64,000 nucleotides of DNA from Oscillospiraceae bacterium (lineage in GTDB: Bacteria; Bacillota; Clostridia; Saccharofermentanales; Saccharofermentanaceae), in contig FWXP01000003.1 of the NCBI GenBank assembly GCA_900176545.1, positions 62,001 through 126,000 of the forward strand. The letters run 5' to 3'. Under the pieces are notes generated by a model, which was not told where the DNA came from, made no database searches, and saw only the letters and a list, made by a program, of their open reading frames with translations. Below are positions 16,178 to 25,847 of this stretch, one piece after another (position 1 is the stretch's first letter; each line of letters opens with the position of its first letter). The translations under genes were made by a program, and so were the position numbers.

Positions 16178-18676
16178 ATGAAGAAGATCTTAGCAGTACT
16201 CGGAGCGATGGTTCTTTCCGCTTCCGTAGGAATGTATTTCAGTTTTTCATATACTGAAAAAACGTTGAGGAACAATGAGTATATCAGAGATAATGTTAGC
16301 GAGACTATCGCGATAGTCAGTCTCGATGACGGCGTTTATGATAATGGTACAATAACGTATTATTCCAATGTCTTTATAGATCTTTTGGGCAATGATTCCG
16401 GATATGTTGTAGAGTCAGCGGGTGGCGCGGCAGCAGGATTAGCTGACGGTAAGTATGGAGCGATCATAACATTTCCATCTAATACTTCCGAATGTATCCA
16501 GTCATTGAATTCAGCTGCTCCGGTCTCTCTCCCGATATCGTATACGATTAATCCTAAGCTGGATAGTCAGTCCTACATTAATGTAGCATCTAAGATAGGT
16601 GATTTCCAGGATGATATAAACGATCAAGTGTCGTATATGTATGTATCGTCGATTCTTTCAGAGCTTCATGGGGCACAGGATCAGACTGGAGAGCTTCTTG
16701 CAAATAATGAGGAGATACTGGATCTTCTTGAGAATCTTGAATTGATGGATTACGTTGAGAATCTGGATCTTGGCGGTATTCCTGAACTTAATTTTCAGCC
16801 CGAGGGATTGAATATTGAAGGTTACATGAATGAAGCCAATCGTATGGCTAACGATATATCAGGTTATTATCTTGCAAGCTATCAGCTGGCACAGCGAGAT
16901 TATGCCGCAATGAATCAGACTCTGAACGTTTTCTCTGATAATCTCCGCGGGAATGCTGCTGCTTATTATGAACAGTTGAATTCGTGGAGAGATTCTTCTA
17001 ATGAACAGAACAGGAGTGTACGCAACTATAGTGCATTACTGGAGCGATATTTTACTGATCTGAGTGGAGTAAGGATTGATCTTATGAATGAGGTTACTCG
17101 CTTCAACCTGGCTGTCGGTGAATTTAATGAATGGTATACATCTGCCAATGAATGGTATAACAATCTTACCGCCTATAATTTGCAGTGCCTGAATGGTGGC
17201 AACACCATGACTGTAGCTGCTTCAAGTGTTTCAAATTATTCAGAGAATATAGAGACGGAGTGCGCTGCTAATATGACTGCACTTACAGGTTATGAAGCTG
17301 AACTGAATGAATACTATCCTGATAAGGTAGAAGAGCTTCTTAACTGTATTGGGGAATATAATCAGGCACTGGATGAATTCAATATTGCTCTTGGCAATTT
17401 TACTAGCTATGCTAGTGATCCTGCTTCTTGTATCGAGATACAGGTCAATAGCGATACAAATTTAGATTCCAACGCAGCTCCTGTACAGAATACAATTGAA
17501 GACGATAATACTATCCCTGTCGATGTCAGTGGCGATATTAGTGATGGTGCGCAGAATACTGATTATGATTCTACAGCTGTAGATGGTGATTATGATGATG
17601 GCGATAACAGCGCTACTGGAGTTCCTTCTGATTCAGGAGAGAACAATGCTGAGAATAACGTAGATGATGAAGATAATGGCGTTCCCGGTGTAACTTCTGA
17701 TGCAGGAGAGAATGATGCTGAGAATAACGTGGATAATGTTGTTTCTGCCGATCAGACAGTATCTTTTAGCGCAGATTATTATACGTTACTCAATGATCTT
17801 AATAGCAAGGCCGCTGCTTTGAATACGGCTAGATCAAACCTTCAGGCGGCTGTCGATGCCTTTAACGCTACCCCTGCTCCGACTGCCCCGGAATTAACAT
17901 TTACGAATACAGAAAACTTATGCAATTCTGCTGAAGCATTGAATTCTTCCTGGAATTCATACAGAAGCCTATACACTCAAGGTGCTCCCTGTATTCCTAC
18001 CCCTTATCAGTCAATGAACAGTGATTATTCTGTGAATCTCTCGGTTCCTGCTATGCCCTCAATAGAAACCGAGTACGAACTTCAAGAAGCTCCTGTGATG
18101 AATAGCACTATTACAGATGATATGGATTCTTTCCTAGCGGTATCAGGGGCATATGATCCGATGCGTTATTTATCAACGGATGTCGACACGCTCATCAATG
18201 CCAGATTGGCACGCTTTTCTGATTACAGTTATGGCATCGAGAATACGATGAACATGGCATACGAGAGAAATATAAATAATATGCGTTCTACTCTTGGCAC
18301 ATATACAAATTATGTGAACACTATGAGGAATAATGCAATTAACACCTATAACGAAGAGCAGGATGCATTCCAGGCGTCTGTTACGTCTTACGCTGACGGA
18401 GTACGTGCGATCAATGAGGAGAACGCTGTATTGATTGGTTCATTTTCAACAGTAATGCCTAATAGCAGATCCGGTTCTGATGTTAATACCAATGTTGTTA
18501 ATGCTATTATACAGCCGGTTGTCTTTGACAATCAGTCTGAACTCATGACCGCCGAGGTCACTTCATTCAGTAAAGTTACTGATCCTTTGAAGTATGTAAT
18601 GGTAGGTAGTGGTATTTTAGTAGCTTTATTCTCGATTTGGTCTGTTGTGGATGAAGTGAGAAAGAGAAGAGCATGA
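16178..18676 (+). CDS. esaA: EsaA/YueB-like type VII secretion membrane protein
   Basis: An 832-residue protein with an N-terminal membrane helix (about 3-22) and the extracellular EsaA/YhgE-type domain (VSLDDG ... 'GLADGKYGAIITFPSN'). Long helical segments rich in Asn/Tyr follow, then an acidic low-complexity stretch with a 23-residue tandem repeat (about 480-525), another helical stalk and a single C-terminal helix (about 806-824) ending in RKRRA. EsaA proteins form a dimeric, cell-wall-spanning stalk. Canonical members have about five C-terminal helices; only one is visible here. The ATG at 16178 follows GGGGGTAGG; a TTG three bases earlier is an alternative. It overlaps the next gene by 4 bp. 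Confidence 0.8.
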   Translation: MKKILAVLGAMVLSASVGMYFSFSYTEKTLRNNEYIRDNVSETIAIVSLDDGVYDNGTITYYSNVFIDLLGNDSGYVVESAGGAAAGLADGKYGAIITFPSNTSECIQSLNSAAPVSLPISYTINPKLDSQSYINVASKIGDFQDDINDQVSYMYVSSILSELHGAQDQTGELLANNEEILDLLENLELMDYVENLDLGGIPELNFQPEGLNIEGYMNEANRMANDISGYYLASYQLAQRDYAAMNQTLNVFSDNLRGNAAAYYEQLNSWRDSSNEQNRSVRNYSALLERYFTDLSGVRIDLMNEVTRFNLAVGEFNEWYTSANEWYNNLTAYNLQCLNGGNTMTVAASSVSNYSENIETECAANMTALTGYEAELNEYYPDKVEELLNCIGEYNQALDEFNIALGNFTSYASDPASCIEIQVNSDTNLDSNAAPVQNTIEDDNTIPVDVSGDISDGAQNTDYDSTAVDGDYDDGDNSATGVPSDSGENNAENNVDDEDNGVPGVTSDAGENDAENNVDNVVSADQTVSFSADYYTLLNDLNSKAAALNTARSNLQAAVDAFNATPAPTAPELTFTNTENLCNSAEALNSSWNSYRSLYTQGAPCIPTPYQSMNSDYSVNLSVPAMPSIETEYELQEAPVMNSTITDDMDSFLAVSGAYDPMRYLSTDVDTLINARLARFSDYSYGIENTMNMAYERNINNMRSTLGTYTNYVNTMRNNAINTYNEEQDAFQASVTSYADGVRAINEENAVLIGSFSTVMPNSRSGSDVNTNVVNAIIQPVVFDNQSELMTAEVTSFSKVTDPLKYVMVGSGILVALFSIWSVVDEVRKRRA
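17621..17740 (+). repeat. Tandem repeat in esaA, 69-bp (23-codon) period
   Basis: Two units share CTTCTGAT, CAGGAGAGAA and GATGCTGAGAATAACGT-like blocks exactly 69 bases apart, encoding SDSGENNAENNVDD and SDAGENDAENNVDN. The segment is acidic and unlikely to be folded. Confidence 0.8.
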
Positions 18677-19146
18677 TCTGTCAGTTCTATTTTGACGAAC
18701 AAGATGAGACTGAAGTGAATCCTACACCTGTTCCTACAGATGGAGATTCTAATGGTATCACGATTGATGCTCAGTCGCTATATGATCGCGAGTATAACGG
18801 AGAGAATGAAAGACTTGATAATAGCGATATAGAACTCTTTTCTCAGGAAGCAATAACGGCTGAGAGTGAATATATCAGAAGCAGGGATGAAGCCCGTATT
18901 GAAGAAAGGGCTCAGTTTTTCTCACTGGTACCCGAGAATAAGACTATATCAGACCATATATCGGATGATCTTCAAGGCGGTTCATTGTTCGGCTATGACT
19001 CTTTCAGTGCTAATTCAGCTGTTGCTGCTCCTTCTACCATGAGCTCTGATCTGTTAATCGTAGTGTTATGCATCATAGGTGTTCTTTTGGGTTGTGGAGG
19101 AGCACTGCTGTATAGGAAAATCAAGAAGGGAAAGAAATCAGTATGA
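18673..19146 (+). CDS. EssA-like type VII secretion membrane protein
   Basis: A 157-residue protein: an acidic, Glu-rich N-terminal region of about 120 residues, one membrane helix (about 126-147) and a short Lys-rich tail. The size, single C-terminal helix and position between esaA and esaB match EssA of T7SSb, but sequence similarity is not strong enough to recognise by eye. There is no cleavable signal peptide. It overlaps both neighbours by 4 bp (ATGA), indicating translational coupling. Confidence 0.6.
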   Translation: MICQFYFDEQDETEVNPTPVPTDGDSNGITIDAQSLYDREYNGENERLDNSDIELFSQEAITAESEYIRSRDEARIEERAQFFSLVPENKTISDHISDDLQGGSLFGYDSFSANSAVAAPSTMSSDLLIVVLCIIGVLLGCGGALLYRKIKKGKKSV

Positions 19147-19367
19147 TAAGTTTTACTTTGGATTACTTGGGCAGAACGATAGATCTTCAGCTGGATGAGA
19201 AGCAGGAAATACGCAATGTCCTTAAGGTCCTTTTAGAATCAGGTAATATCCCTGATGATCATAGCTGGAGATGGTGCAAGTCAATATTACAGAGAAGAAT
19301 TATCAGCGTATATAAGACTTTCGAAGAGGAACAGATATTCACCGGCGATATAATAAGATTTGAATGA
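19143..19367 (+). CDS. esaB: EsaB/YukD-type ubiquitin-like protein
   Basis: A 74-residue protein with the beta-grasp pattern of EsaB/YukD: 'ISFTLDYLGRTIDLQLDEKQEI' as the first hairpin, a helix 'VLKVLLESGNI', and 'YKTFEEEQIFTGDIIRFE' as the closing strands. EsaB is a small cytoplasmic component of T7SSb required for secretion. It overlaps the previous gene by 4 bp and lies 10 bp before the essB ATG. Confidence 0.82.
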   Translation: MISFTLDYLGRTIDLQLDEKQEIRNVLKVLLESGNIPDDHSWRWCKSILQRRIISVYKTFEEEQIFTGDIIRFE

Positions 19368-19377
19368 GGTTTTACTT

Positions 19378-20661
19378 ATGGAAGAAATTATTACTGTTCG
19401 TATATTAAACAGCAATTCTGATATCCCTAAAGATAAAAGAAGCTATCTTACTTATGCCGATCGTCATCTGGTTCCCTGCAGTATTACTGAAGATGAGGAT
19501 TCATTTTCCTTATGCTTTGATACTAATGGCTTGATTGCTCTTAATGAAATAAAGTATTCTGATCTTGATTCATTATTATTTCTTGCTAATTGCTCTGATC
19601 TTCTTGAATTGGGTTCCAGATATACTTTCAGTATTCACCCGGATAATATATATGTTGACAGAAATCGCATTCCTTCTATTCTTAACCGTGATCTTGGAAT
19701 AGTGGATGAAGAAAGTTTTGTTAAGCAGTATAAAGCTTTGATCTCGTCTGTTGTTAATGATAAGTATTCCTATGAGGATTATCTTAATGGCGGACTTGAT
19801 CTTATGGATAAGGATAAGTTCCTTGCTCAGATAAAGGAAATGACAGATACAGCATCTATATTATCCAAGCTCATGGAGTTGTACGAAGAGAAAAAACTAT
19901 ATAAAGAAGAGCACTTTGAGCTTGTAAGGAAGGGATCCAATAAGCATACTAAGATACTTCTTCCTATAGTAAGTATTCTGCTGCTAGCAAGTGTCGTTTT
20001 CTCTGTATACGTAATGGTGTTCAAGATTCCTCTTCAGGAGAAGCTGATTAATGCTAACGCGGCCTATCTTAACAATGACTACATTGGTGTCGAGAATATA
20101 CTCCTTGATGTTTCCATTGATAAGCTTCCTTATTCTACAAAATATATCCTGGCTACCTCGTATATAAAATCTGCAGATTTATCTCAGGAGGAAAAGCAGA
20201 ATGAATTGAATCTTATCACGCCTAGAACAGACGAGGTTATATTTGATTACTGGATCCATATAGGCAGGATGGAGTTCGAGGATGCTATTGATGATGCTCA
20301 GCGCCTGAATTCCGATTCACATCTCTACTATGCGTATCTTTGCTACAGAGATTATGTAGAGACAGACAGAAACCTGACAGGTGAAGAGAAGACTGCACTT
20401 CTATCAAGTCTGGATGAGAAGATCAACAGTATTGCTCAGCAGCTTCGTGAAGAACAGAATTCTGAAGTTATAGAGACGACGGCAGAGACATCAGAAGAGT
20501 CCGAAGCTACTATAGAAGAGACTGTTGAGAGTGTTGAGGAAACCATCAGCACAGAAGAAAATTACGAGAATGCAGTACCGGAGAATTCTGAAGAGTCGAT
20601 GATCGAAGAAACAGAAGTATCTGATGAGGGATTAGAAGATGAAGTCGTTGCTGGCAATTAA
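19378..20661 (+). CDS. essB: EssB/YukC type VII secretion protein
   Basis: A 427-residue bitopic membrane protein. Residues 1-190 form the cytoplasmic pseudokinase-fold domain (strand 'YLTYADRHLVPCSI'), a membrane helix lies at about 195-217, and the extracellular part is helical (about 220-350, with 'AAYLNNDYIGVENILL') before an acidic Glu/Thr/Ser-rich tail of about 70 residues. EssB bridges EssC and the other membrane components. The ATG at 19378 is preceded by GAGG; an in-frame TTG at 19360 has no ribosome site. It overlaps essC by 23 bp. Confidence 0.85.
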   Translation: MEEIITVRILNSNSDIPKDKRSYLTYADRHLVPCSITEDEDSFSLCFDTNGLIALNEIKYSDLDSLLFLANCSDLLELGSRYTFSIHPDNIYVDRNRIPSILNRDLGIVDEESFVKQYKALISSVVNDKYSYEDYLNGGLDLMDKDKFLAQIKEMTDTASILSKLMELYEEKKLYKEEHFELVRKGSNKHTKILLPIVSILLLASVVFSVYVMVFKIPLQEKLINANAAYLNNDYIGVENILLDVSIDKLPYSTKYILATSYIKSADLSQEEKQNELNLITPRTDEVIFDYWIHIGRMEFEDAIDDAQRLNSDSHLYYAYLCYRDYVETDRNLTGEEKTALLSSLDEKINSIAQQLREEQNSEVIETTAETSEESEATIEETVESVEETISTEENYENAVPENSEESMIEETEVSDEGLEDEVVAGN

Positions 20662-23600
20662 AGACGATCGATATATAGAGATACCTTATGAGCGTAGTAA
20701 GGCTTTTTCGCAGGATAATGGTTATGATGTGATTGAATTTGATAATGACACTGTCAATGAATACTTGTTGACTGGATCTGATCACATAACCATATCATCT
20801 GATGTTGATTCTGATATTGTCGTGGAAATGACAGATGTCAATATCGTTATTGAAGGTGATACGCTCAGGAACCATAGTAATAAGCTGTTTTATAATGGGA
20901 CACTAACCCGAGAAACTTGCATAAAATTATCTGATGGTGATGAACTTATCATTGGACGAAATAAGTTCATCTGGAATAAGGACCATATCAGAATTATCGG
21001 ATCAGAGTATTCATCCAACCTTCAGTTCTATGTTGAGTCAAGAAAACTTCAAGAAGAGTATCCTAAGTATTCCCGTTCAGCTCGAAAGATAAAAAGAGAA
21101 CCGGAGGATACTGTTGATGTAAGTAATCCTCCCAATGCGATAAAAGCATCCAAGGGGAGTCTTCTTAAGACTATACTGCCTCCGCTTGTTATGGTCGTTG
21201 CAATGGTAGCTGTAGGTGTTATCATGGGCCGCGGTATCTATATGTATGTAATGGTACTGTCTTCCGTTGTTACAACCTGCTTTTCTGTGACAAATTATTT
21301 TTCCGATAAAAAGGAGAATAAGAAAAAAGAAGAGCAGAGAGTAGCGAAATACGAGAACTATCTTTTAGGTAAGAGAAAGGAACTGGACAAGCTCTATAAC
21401 ATCCAGAAGGAAGCACTTTTATATCAGAATCTTACCTCATCTGCTATTCAGAAAGAACTCCGGGACAATTCAAACAGACTTTATGAGCGAAGCAGTACAG
21501 ACGGAGATTTTATGGAGATCAATATCGGTAAAGCCGATAGAGATTCTTCATTCAAGGTGAAGTATAACAACGAGAGTCTCAACGACAATGACGATCCGTT
21601 CCTTGATGAGATGAGAGCTCTTTGCAGAGCGTACTCCAAGATAGAGGATATGCCTGTTAATATCGATCTTAAAACGTCACATATGGCTCTTATCGGTGAG
21701 AAGCGCCATATGTATTGTTTAATACGCGAGATAGTTGCTCAGCTGGCATTCTTTCAGAGCTATCACGATATAGAATTTGTTGTCGTAACTGAAGAAGAGG
21801 ACAGATCTCAGTTCGATTGGATGAGATGGTATCCTCACTGCAGATTAAAGGCTATTAACGTTACAGGTATTATTGATTCTGATAATGTAAGAGATCAGGT
21901 ATTGGGCCATCTGACTCAGGTAATGAAGGGCAGACAGGAGCAGCTTGATGAATCCAAGAAAGATACGCTCTTCCTGCCATATTATATCTTCATTATCGAC
22001 AGTCCCAAGAAGATAGTTAACAACGCCATCATGGAATATCTGCAGAAGTCGGATATGGCTTTGGGTTATAGACTTATCTATCTCTCTAATCTTGAGAATA
22101 ATGTTCCCGAGAATGTTAAGACTACAGTGATAGTTAATGATTTTGAGACTGCCAAGGTAAGACTTCTTTATGGAGAACTCGTTAATCGTGATATAAAGCT
22201 TCACGATTCTTCCGATGTTGATTTTGAGATGATGGCTCGTCTCACGGCTCCCATCGAGCACTATAAGGGTGTAACATCCCATATTCCGGAGAGCATCACG
22301 TTCTTTGAGATGTATGGCATCAAGACACCTGAACAGTTGCCTATACAAAAGCTGTGGCAGCAGAATTGCTGTCATAAGACATTATCCGTGCCTTTGGGTG
22401 TACGAGGCGAGAACGATATCGTCTCTCTTAATCTTCATGAGAAGGCTCATGGTCCTCACGGTCTTATTGCAGGTACCACAGGTTCGGGTAAATCCGAGCT
22501 CGTTCAGTCGTATATCCTGTCATTAGCGATCAATTTCAGCCCCTACGAAGTCGGCTTCTTGCTTATCGACTATAAGGGCGGAGGAATGGCCAATCTGTTT
22601 GCTGATCTTCCTCATCTGCTTGGTACTATCACTAACCTTGACGGAAGTGAGAGTATTAGAGCTTTGACATCTATCAAGGCAGAACTCTCCAGACGTCAGA
22701 TGATATTCTTCAAGCATAATATCAATAATATAAATCAGTATACGAAGATGTTCAGAGCAGGAGAAGTGGAAGAGCCTCTTCCTCATCTGTTCATTATCTC
22801 CGATGAGTTTGCAGAGCTTAAGAAAGAACAACCTGAATTTATGAGTGAGCTTGTAAGTACGGCTCGTATCGGACGAAGCTTAGGTGTTCATCTTATACTT
22901 GCTACACAGAAGCCGGGCGGTGTCGTAGATGATCAGATCTGGTCTAACTCAAAGTTCAGGATCGCTCTTAAGGTTCAGAATGAATCGGACAGTAAGGATG
23001 TTCTTAAGACTCCAGATGCTGCACATATCGTTCAAACCGGTAGAGCATACCTTCAAGTAGGTAACAATGAGATCTATGAACTGTTCCAGTCAGCATGGAG
23101 CGGTGCGCCTTACAGGCCGCAGGAAGTTGCTCAGGGATTTGACTCAAGAGTATATAAGATCAATAAGATCGGTCAGGGAGAACTTCTTAATGAAGATCTG
23201 AGTGATGGTGCCGACAGCCATGATACTAAGCTTACACAGCTTGATGTGACTGTTCAGTATATCAAGGAGCAATATGCTTCTATTAAGACTAAGAACGTTA
23301 CCAGACCTTGGATCCCTGCTCTTAAGGAGAAGATCATCACAGAGTATATCGCTGATATCGAAGATGTCGGTACGATCGAAGACTACGATCCTGCAGTTCA
23401 GATCGGTGTTGTCGATATTCCTGAAGAACAGAAGCAGGAAGTATATATTCACGATTTCTTCCGTGATGGTAACATGGCTGTATTTGCATCTTCCGGATAC
23501 GGTAAATCAACTCTCCTTACCAATATGGCTCTTACTCTTGCAAGTAAGAATTCTCCGGAGCTTCTTAACTTCTATCTGATGGATTACGGTAACTCCGCTC

Positions 23601-24898
23601 TCGTACCTTTAAGGAAGCTTCCTCATACTGCTGATTACATCACGTTGGATGATGCCGAGAAGAGAAATAAACTTACAGGAATACTTGTAGATGAGATCAA
23701 GAAGCGTAAGAGTCTATTCGCAAAACAGGGTGCGATAAACTTCAAGATGTACAATCAGATGGCATCTAAGAAACTTCCGATGATCGTTATCTTTATTGAT
23801 AATTACGACGCGGTCAAGGAACTTGGTCTTGAGTATGAGAATTTTATCGGCTCGACAAGTCGTGATGGTGTCGGCTTGGGTATCTACATGGTGCTTACAG
23901 CGTCTCGTGCCGGTGCTATCAAGTACAGTATCATCAATAACTTCAAGCATAAGCTCGCTCTTTATCTTTATGAAAGTGCCGATATGACTGCCGTTGTGGG
24001 CAGAACAAAGTATAAGCTTCCTGAAGTGAAGGGAAGAGCGTTTGTTAAGCAAGCTGATGTTAACATCATGCAGTGTTATCTTCCTGTCGCATACGAGGAT
24101 GATATCTCATATATCAAGAGTATTTCTGCTATCGTCGATCGTATTGTAACGGGTAATACTGCACCTAAGGCTAAGTGCATTCCGATACTTCCCGAGACTG
24201 TTACGCCGGATCTTCTTACGATACTTCCCGAGACGTCTCATAAGATCGCTATTGGTCTTGATTGTCAGACCGTTGAGACCGTTTACATTGATCTCTCTAT
24301 CAAGCAGTTTATCGTCGGTGGAGCACAGACAGGTAAGACTAATGCGTTGAAGTGCATAATTGAGCAACTTTCTGATAACATCGTCAAATACGTTTTTGAC
24401 TCTAAGGCTGGTGACTTGTTGAGTTGCAAGGATAAGGTGAATTATTATTCCTCGACTGATTCGCTGGTTGATCTTATCCAAGAACTTGGGAGTTCTATAA
24501 CGGCAAGAAATGCTATGTATGAAATGTCTTCCAAAGAAATAAGTGCTGTTGAGTTCTATAAGGGACTAGATGCACAGATATTGCTCATAGAAGATGTCGA
24601 GAACTTTATTTTGGCCGCTAAGGGGAAAGAACACGATTTGTCTGACGTGTTGAGAAAGGCACGTGACGTCGGTATAGGTGTAGTATTCACTTGCGTACCC
24701 GGCAAGTTGCGCGGTTTTGATGATCTTACGCGATTCTTTAAAGATGTGGATTCCGGAATCGTTCTTGGAAGACCTACGGATCAAACATATTTCAATATAC
24801 GTCCAGATCGTACGTTCGTTCCGAAGACTGATATTGGATTCTTGGTTGAAAGAGGAAGAGTTAATAAGGTAATGTTGCTTAACAGCGATGAGATGTAA
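20639..24898 (+). CDS. essC: EssC/YukB, FtsK/SpoIIIE-type ATPase of the T7SSb
   Basis: The motor of the secretion system, 1419 residues. N-terminal FHA-like domains (about 1-140), two membrane helices (about 176-222), then three tandem FtsK-type ATPase domains. D1 has Walker A GTTGSGKS (about 612) and Walker B FIISDE; D2 has SSGYGKST (about 950) with FIDNYD; D3 has GAQTGKTN (about 1228) with LLIEDVE. D1 keeps the residues needed for hydrolysis, while D2 and D3 have less canonical Walker B ends, as is usual. It is the last gene of the esaA-essA-esaB-essB-essC operon. Its 3' end has a lower G+C than the middle. Confidence 0.95.
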   Translation: MKSLLAIKDDRYIEIPYERSKAFSQDNGYDVIEFDNDTVNEYLLTGSDHITISSDVDSDIVVEMTDVNIVIEGDTLRNHSNKLFYNGTLTRETCIKLSDGDELIIGRNKFIWNKDHIRIIGSEYSSNLQFYVESRKLQEEYPKYSRSARKIKREPEDTVDVSNPPNAIKASKGSLLKTILPPLVMVVAMVAVGVIMGRGIYMYVMVLSSVVTTCFSVTNYFSDKKENKKKEEQRVAKYENYLLGKRKELDKLYNIQKEALLYQNLTSSAIQKELRDNSNRLYERSSTDGDFMEINIGKADRDSSFKVKYNNESLNDNDDPFLDEMRALCRAYSKIEDMPVNIDLKTSHMALIGEKRHMYCLIREIVAQLAFFQSYHDIEFVVVTEEEDRSQFDWMRWYPHCRLKAINVTGIIDSDNVRDQVLGHLTQVMKGRQEQLDESKKDTLFLPYYIFIIDSPKKIVNNAIMEYLQKSDMALGYRLIYLSNLENNVPENVKTTVIVNDFETAKVRLLYGELVNRDIKLHDSSDVDFEMMARLTAPIEHYKGVTSHIPESITFFEMYGIKTPEQLPIQKLWQQNCCHKTLSVPLGVRGENDIVSLNLHEKAHGPHGLIAGTTGSGKSELVQSYILSLAINFSPYEVGFLLIDYKGGGMANLFADLPHLLGTITNLDGSESIRALTSIKAELSRRQMIFFKHNINNINQYTKMFRAGEVEEPLPHLFIISDEFAELKKEQPEFMSELVSTARIGRSLGVHLILATQKPGGVVDDQIWSNSKFRIALKVQNESDSKDVLKTPDAAHIVQTGRAYLQVGNNEIYELFQSAWSGAPYRPQEVAQGFDSRVYKINKIGQGELLNEDLSDGADSHDTKLTQLDVTVQYIKEQYASIKTKNVTRPWIPALKEKIITEYIADIEDVGTIEDYDPAVQIGVVDIPEEQKQEVYIHDFFRDGNMAVFASSGYGKSTLLTNMALTLASKNSPELLNFYLMDYGNSALVPLRKLPHTADYITLDDAEKRNKLTGILVDEIKKRKSLFAKQGAINFKMYNQMASKKLPMIVIFIDNYDAVKELGLEYENFIGSTSRDGVGLGIYMVLTASRAGAIKYSIINNFKHKLALYLYESADMTAVVGRTKYKLPEVKGRAFVKQADVNIMQCYLPVAYEDDISYIKSISAIVDRIVTGNTAPKAKCIPILPETVTPDLLTILPETSHKIAIGLDCQTVETVYIDLSIKQFIVGGAQTGKTNALKCIIEQLSDNIVKYVFDSKAGDLLSCKDKVNYYSSTDSLVDLIQELGSSITARNAMYEMSSKEISAVEFYKGLDAQILLIEDVENFILAAKGKEHDLSDVLRKARDVGIGVVFTCVPGKLRGFDDLTRFFKDVDSGIVLGRPTDQTYFNIRPDRTFVPKTDIGFLVERGRVNKVMLLNSDEM

Positions 24899-24996
24899 TA
24901 AGGAGTGGTATTGTCTTAAGAGCCGACGCGAGATCCACATAGAATTTGTAAAATAACACGACCCTTGTTTGGGAATGCGGTGAAAAAGTGTTACAC

Positions 24997-25024
24997 CCTA
25001 ATGGATTAAAATATCACCATTAGG
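24997..25024 (+). promoter_or_regulatory. Hairpin covering the ribosome site of the orfA remnant
   Basis: CCTAATGG (24997-25004) and CCATTAGG (25017-25024) are a perfect 8-bp inverted repeat whose right arm overlaps AGGAGG before the ATG at 25036. Insertion sequences often carry such structures to block transposase translation from read-through transcripts. Confidence 0.5.
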
Positions 25025-25035
25025 AGGATTCAAAC

Positions 25036-25122
25036 ATGAATCGAAAGCACACAGATGAAGAACGAGAGCAAGCAGTACTGTATTATCTGGAATCTGGGAA
25101 AGGGATGCTTGATGATGATTAG
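25036..25122 (+). pseudogene. Truncated IS3-like orfA, right side of T7SS locus
   Basis: A 28-codon frame (MNRKHTDEEREQAVLYYLES ...) with a strong AGGAGG site reads like the first helix of HTH_Tnp_1 transposase subunits (KHTDEER-EAV-YYLESGKSM) and then stops after DDD. It is a different element from the fragment at 12949. No orfB or terminal repeats are visible. The remaining 24899-25213 gap shows only a TATAAT (25181-25186) upstream of the next gene. Confidence 0.65.
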
Positions 25123-25213
25123 ATGTAATAGCAAATGGTCTGCTCGGAAATGCTACTGTGAAGATTCCTGACCTTAATGATATAATCGGACAGAAATATA
25201 AATAAGGGACAGT

Positions 25214-25816
25214 ATGGCAACTAAGAAAGAATTACAGTTGAAAAAAGACATAAGGATATACACGGTGATCCTTATAGTATCGGCGATAGTCTTTGCTGCT
25301 TCATTGTCTGCGCATCTATGGTTCACATATCAGGCAAGGAATGAGGTCTGTGACTATAAGGAAGTGTCGGTCAAGGTCGTGGATGTGAGCTCTGCTACTA
25401 AGATGGTAAGATTACGCCCGAGGACCGAGACTGTAGTTACGGTCAGGAACGGTAGATACGATATGCCGCTTCACGGTGTAACGAATCCGGGTAAGTTTAT
25501 CAATGCACAGTATTCCGGCGAAGAGATCACGGTCTATTCGTACAGGGGAAAGCTCTATCCTGATACAGAGGTATTAAGACTTGATTCTCCTATGAACGAG
25601 AAGCGTGCACAGGCCGCGACTCCCATGCTGATCTCAGCTGTTATCCTTGTATTCTCGATTGGATACCTTTCCGTGAGCAGGCACAGATATAAGAAGATCA
25701 AGCTCAGAGAAGAAGAGCACGCCAGGAAGGCTCTTGAAGCTGCATCTGCTCCTAAACCGATAAAGCGACCTAAGAATATTCCTAATGCTATTAAGGAAGT
25801 CAAGAAAGAAGAATAA
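25214..25816 (+). CDS. Two-helix membrane protein, family copy 2 (DUF3592-like)
   Basis: A 200-residue protein with membrane helices at about 14-36 and 136-156, an external beta-type domain (YKEVSVKVVDV ... 'ETVVTVRNGRYDMPLHGV') and a basic tail with PIKRPKN. It is the paralogue of the product at 12307. Ribosome site AAGGGAC precedes the ATG, and a TATAAT lies 33 bases upstream. It is followed after 31 bp by two copies of the lipoprotein family that also accompanies copy 1. Function unknown. Confidence 0.72.
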   Translation: MATKKELQLKKDIRIYTVILIVSAIVFAASLSAHLWFTYQARNEVCDYKEVSVKVVDVSSATKMVRLRPRTETVVTVRNGRYDMPLHGVTNPGKFINAQYSGEEITVYSYRGKLYPDTEVLRLDSPMNEKRAQAATPMLISAVILVFSIGYLSVSRHRYKKIKLREEEHARKALEAASAPKPIKRPKNIPNAIKEVKKEE

Positions 25817-25847
25817 AGACAGTTTAATGGAGAACAGAGAGGTAACT

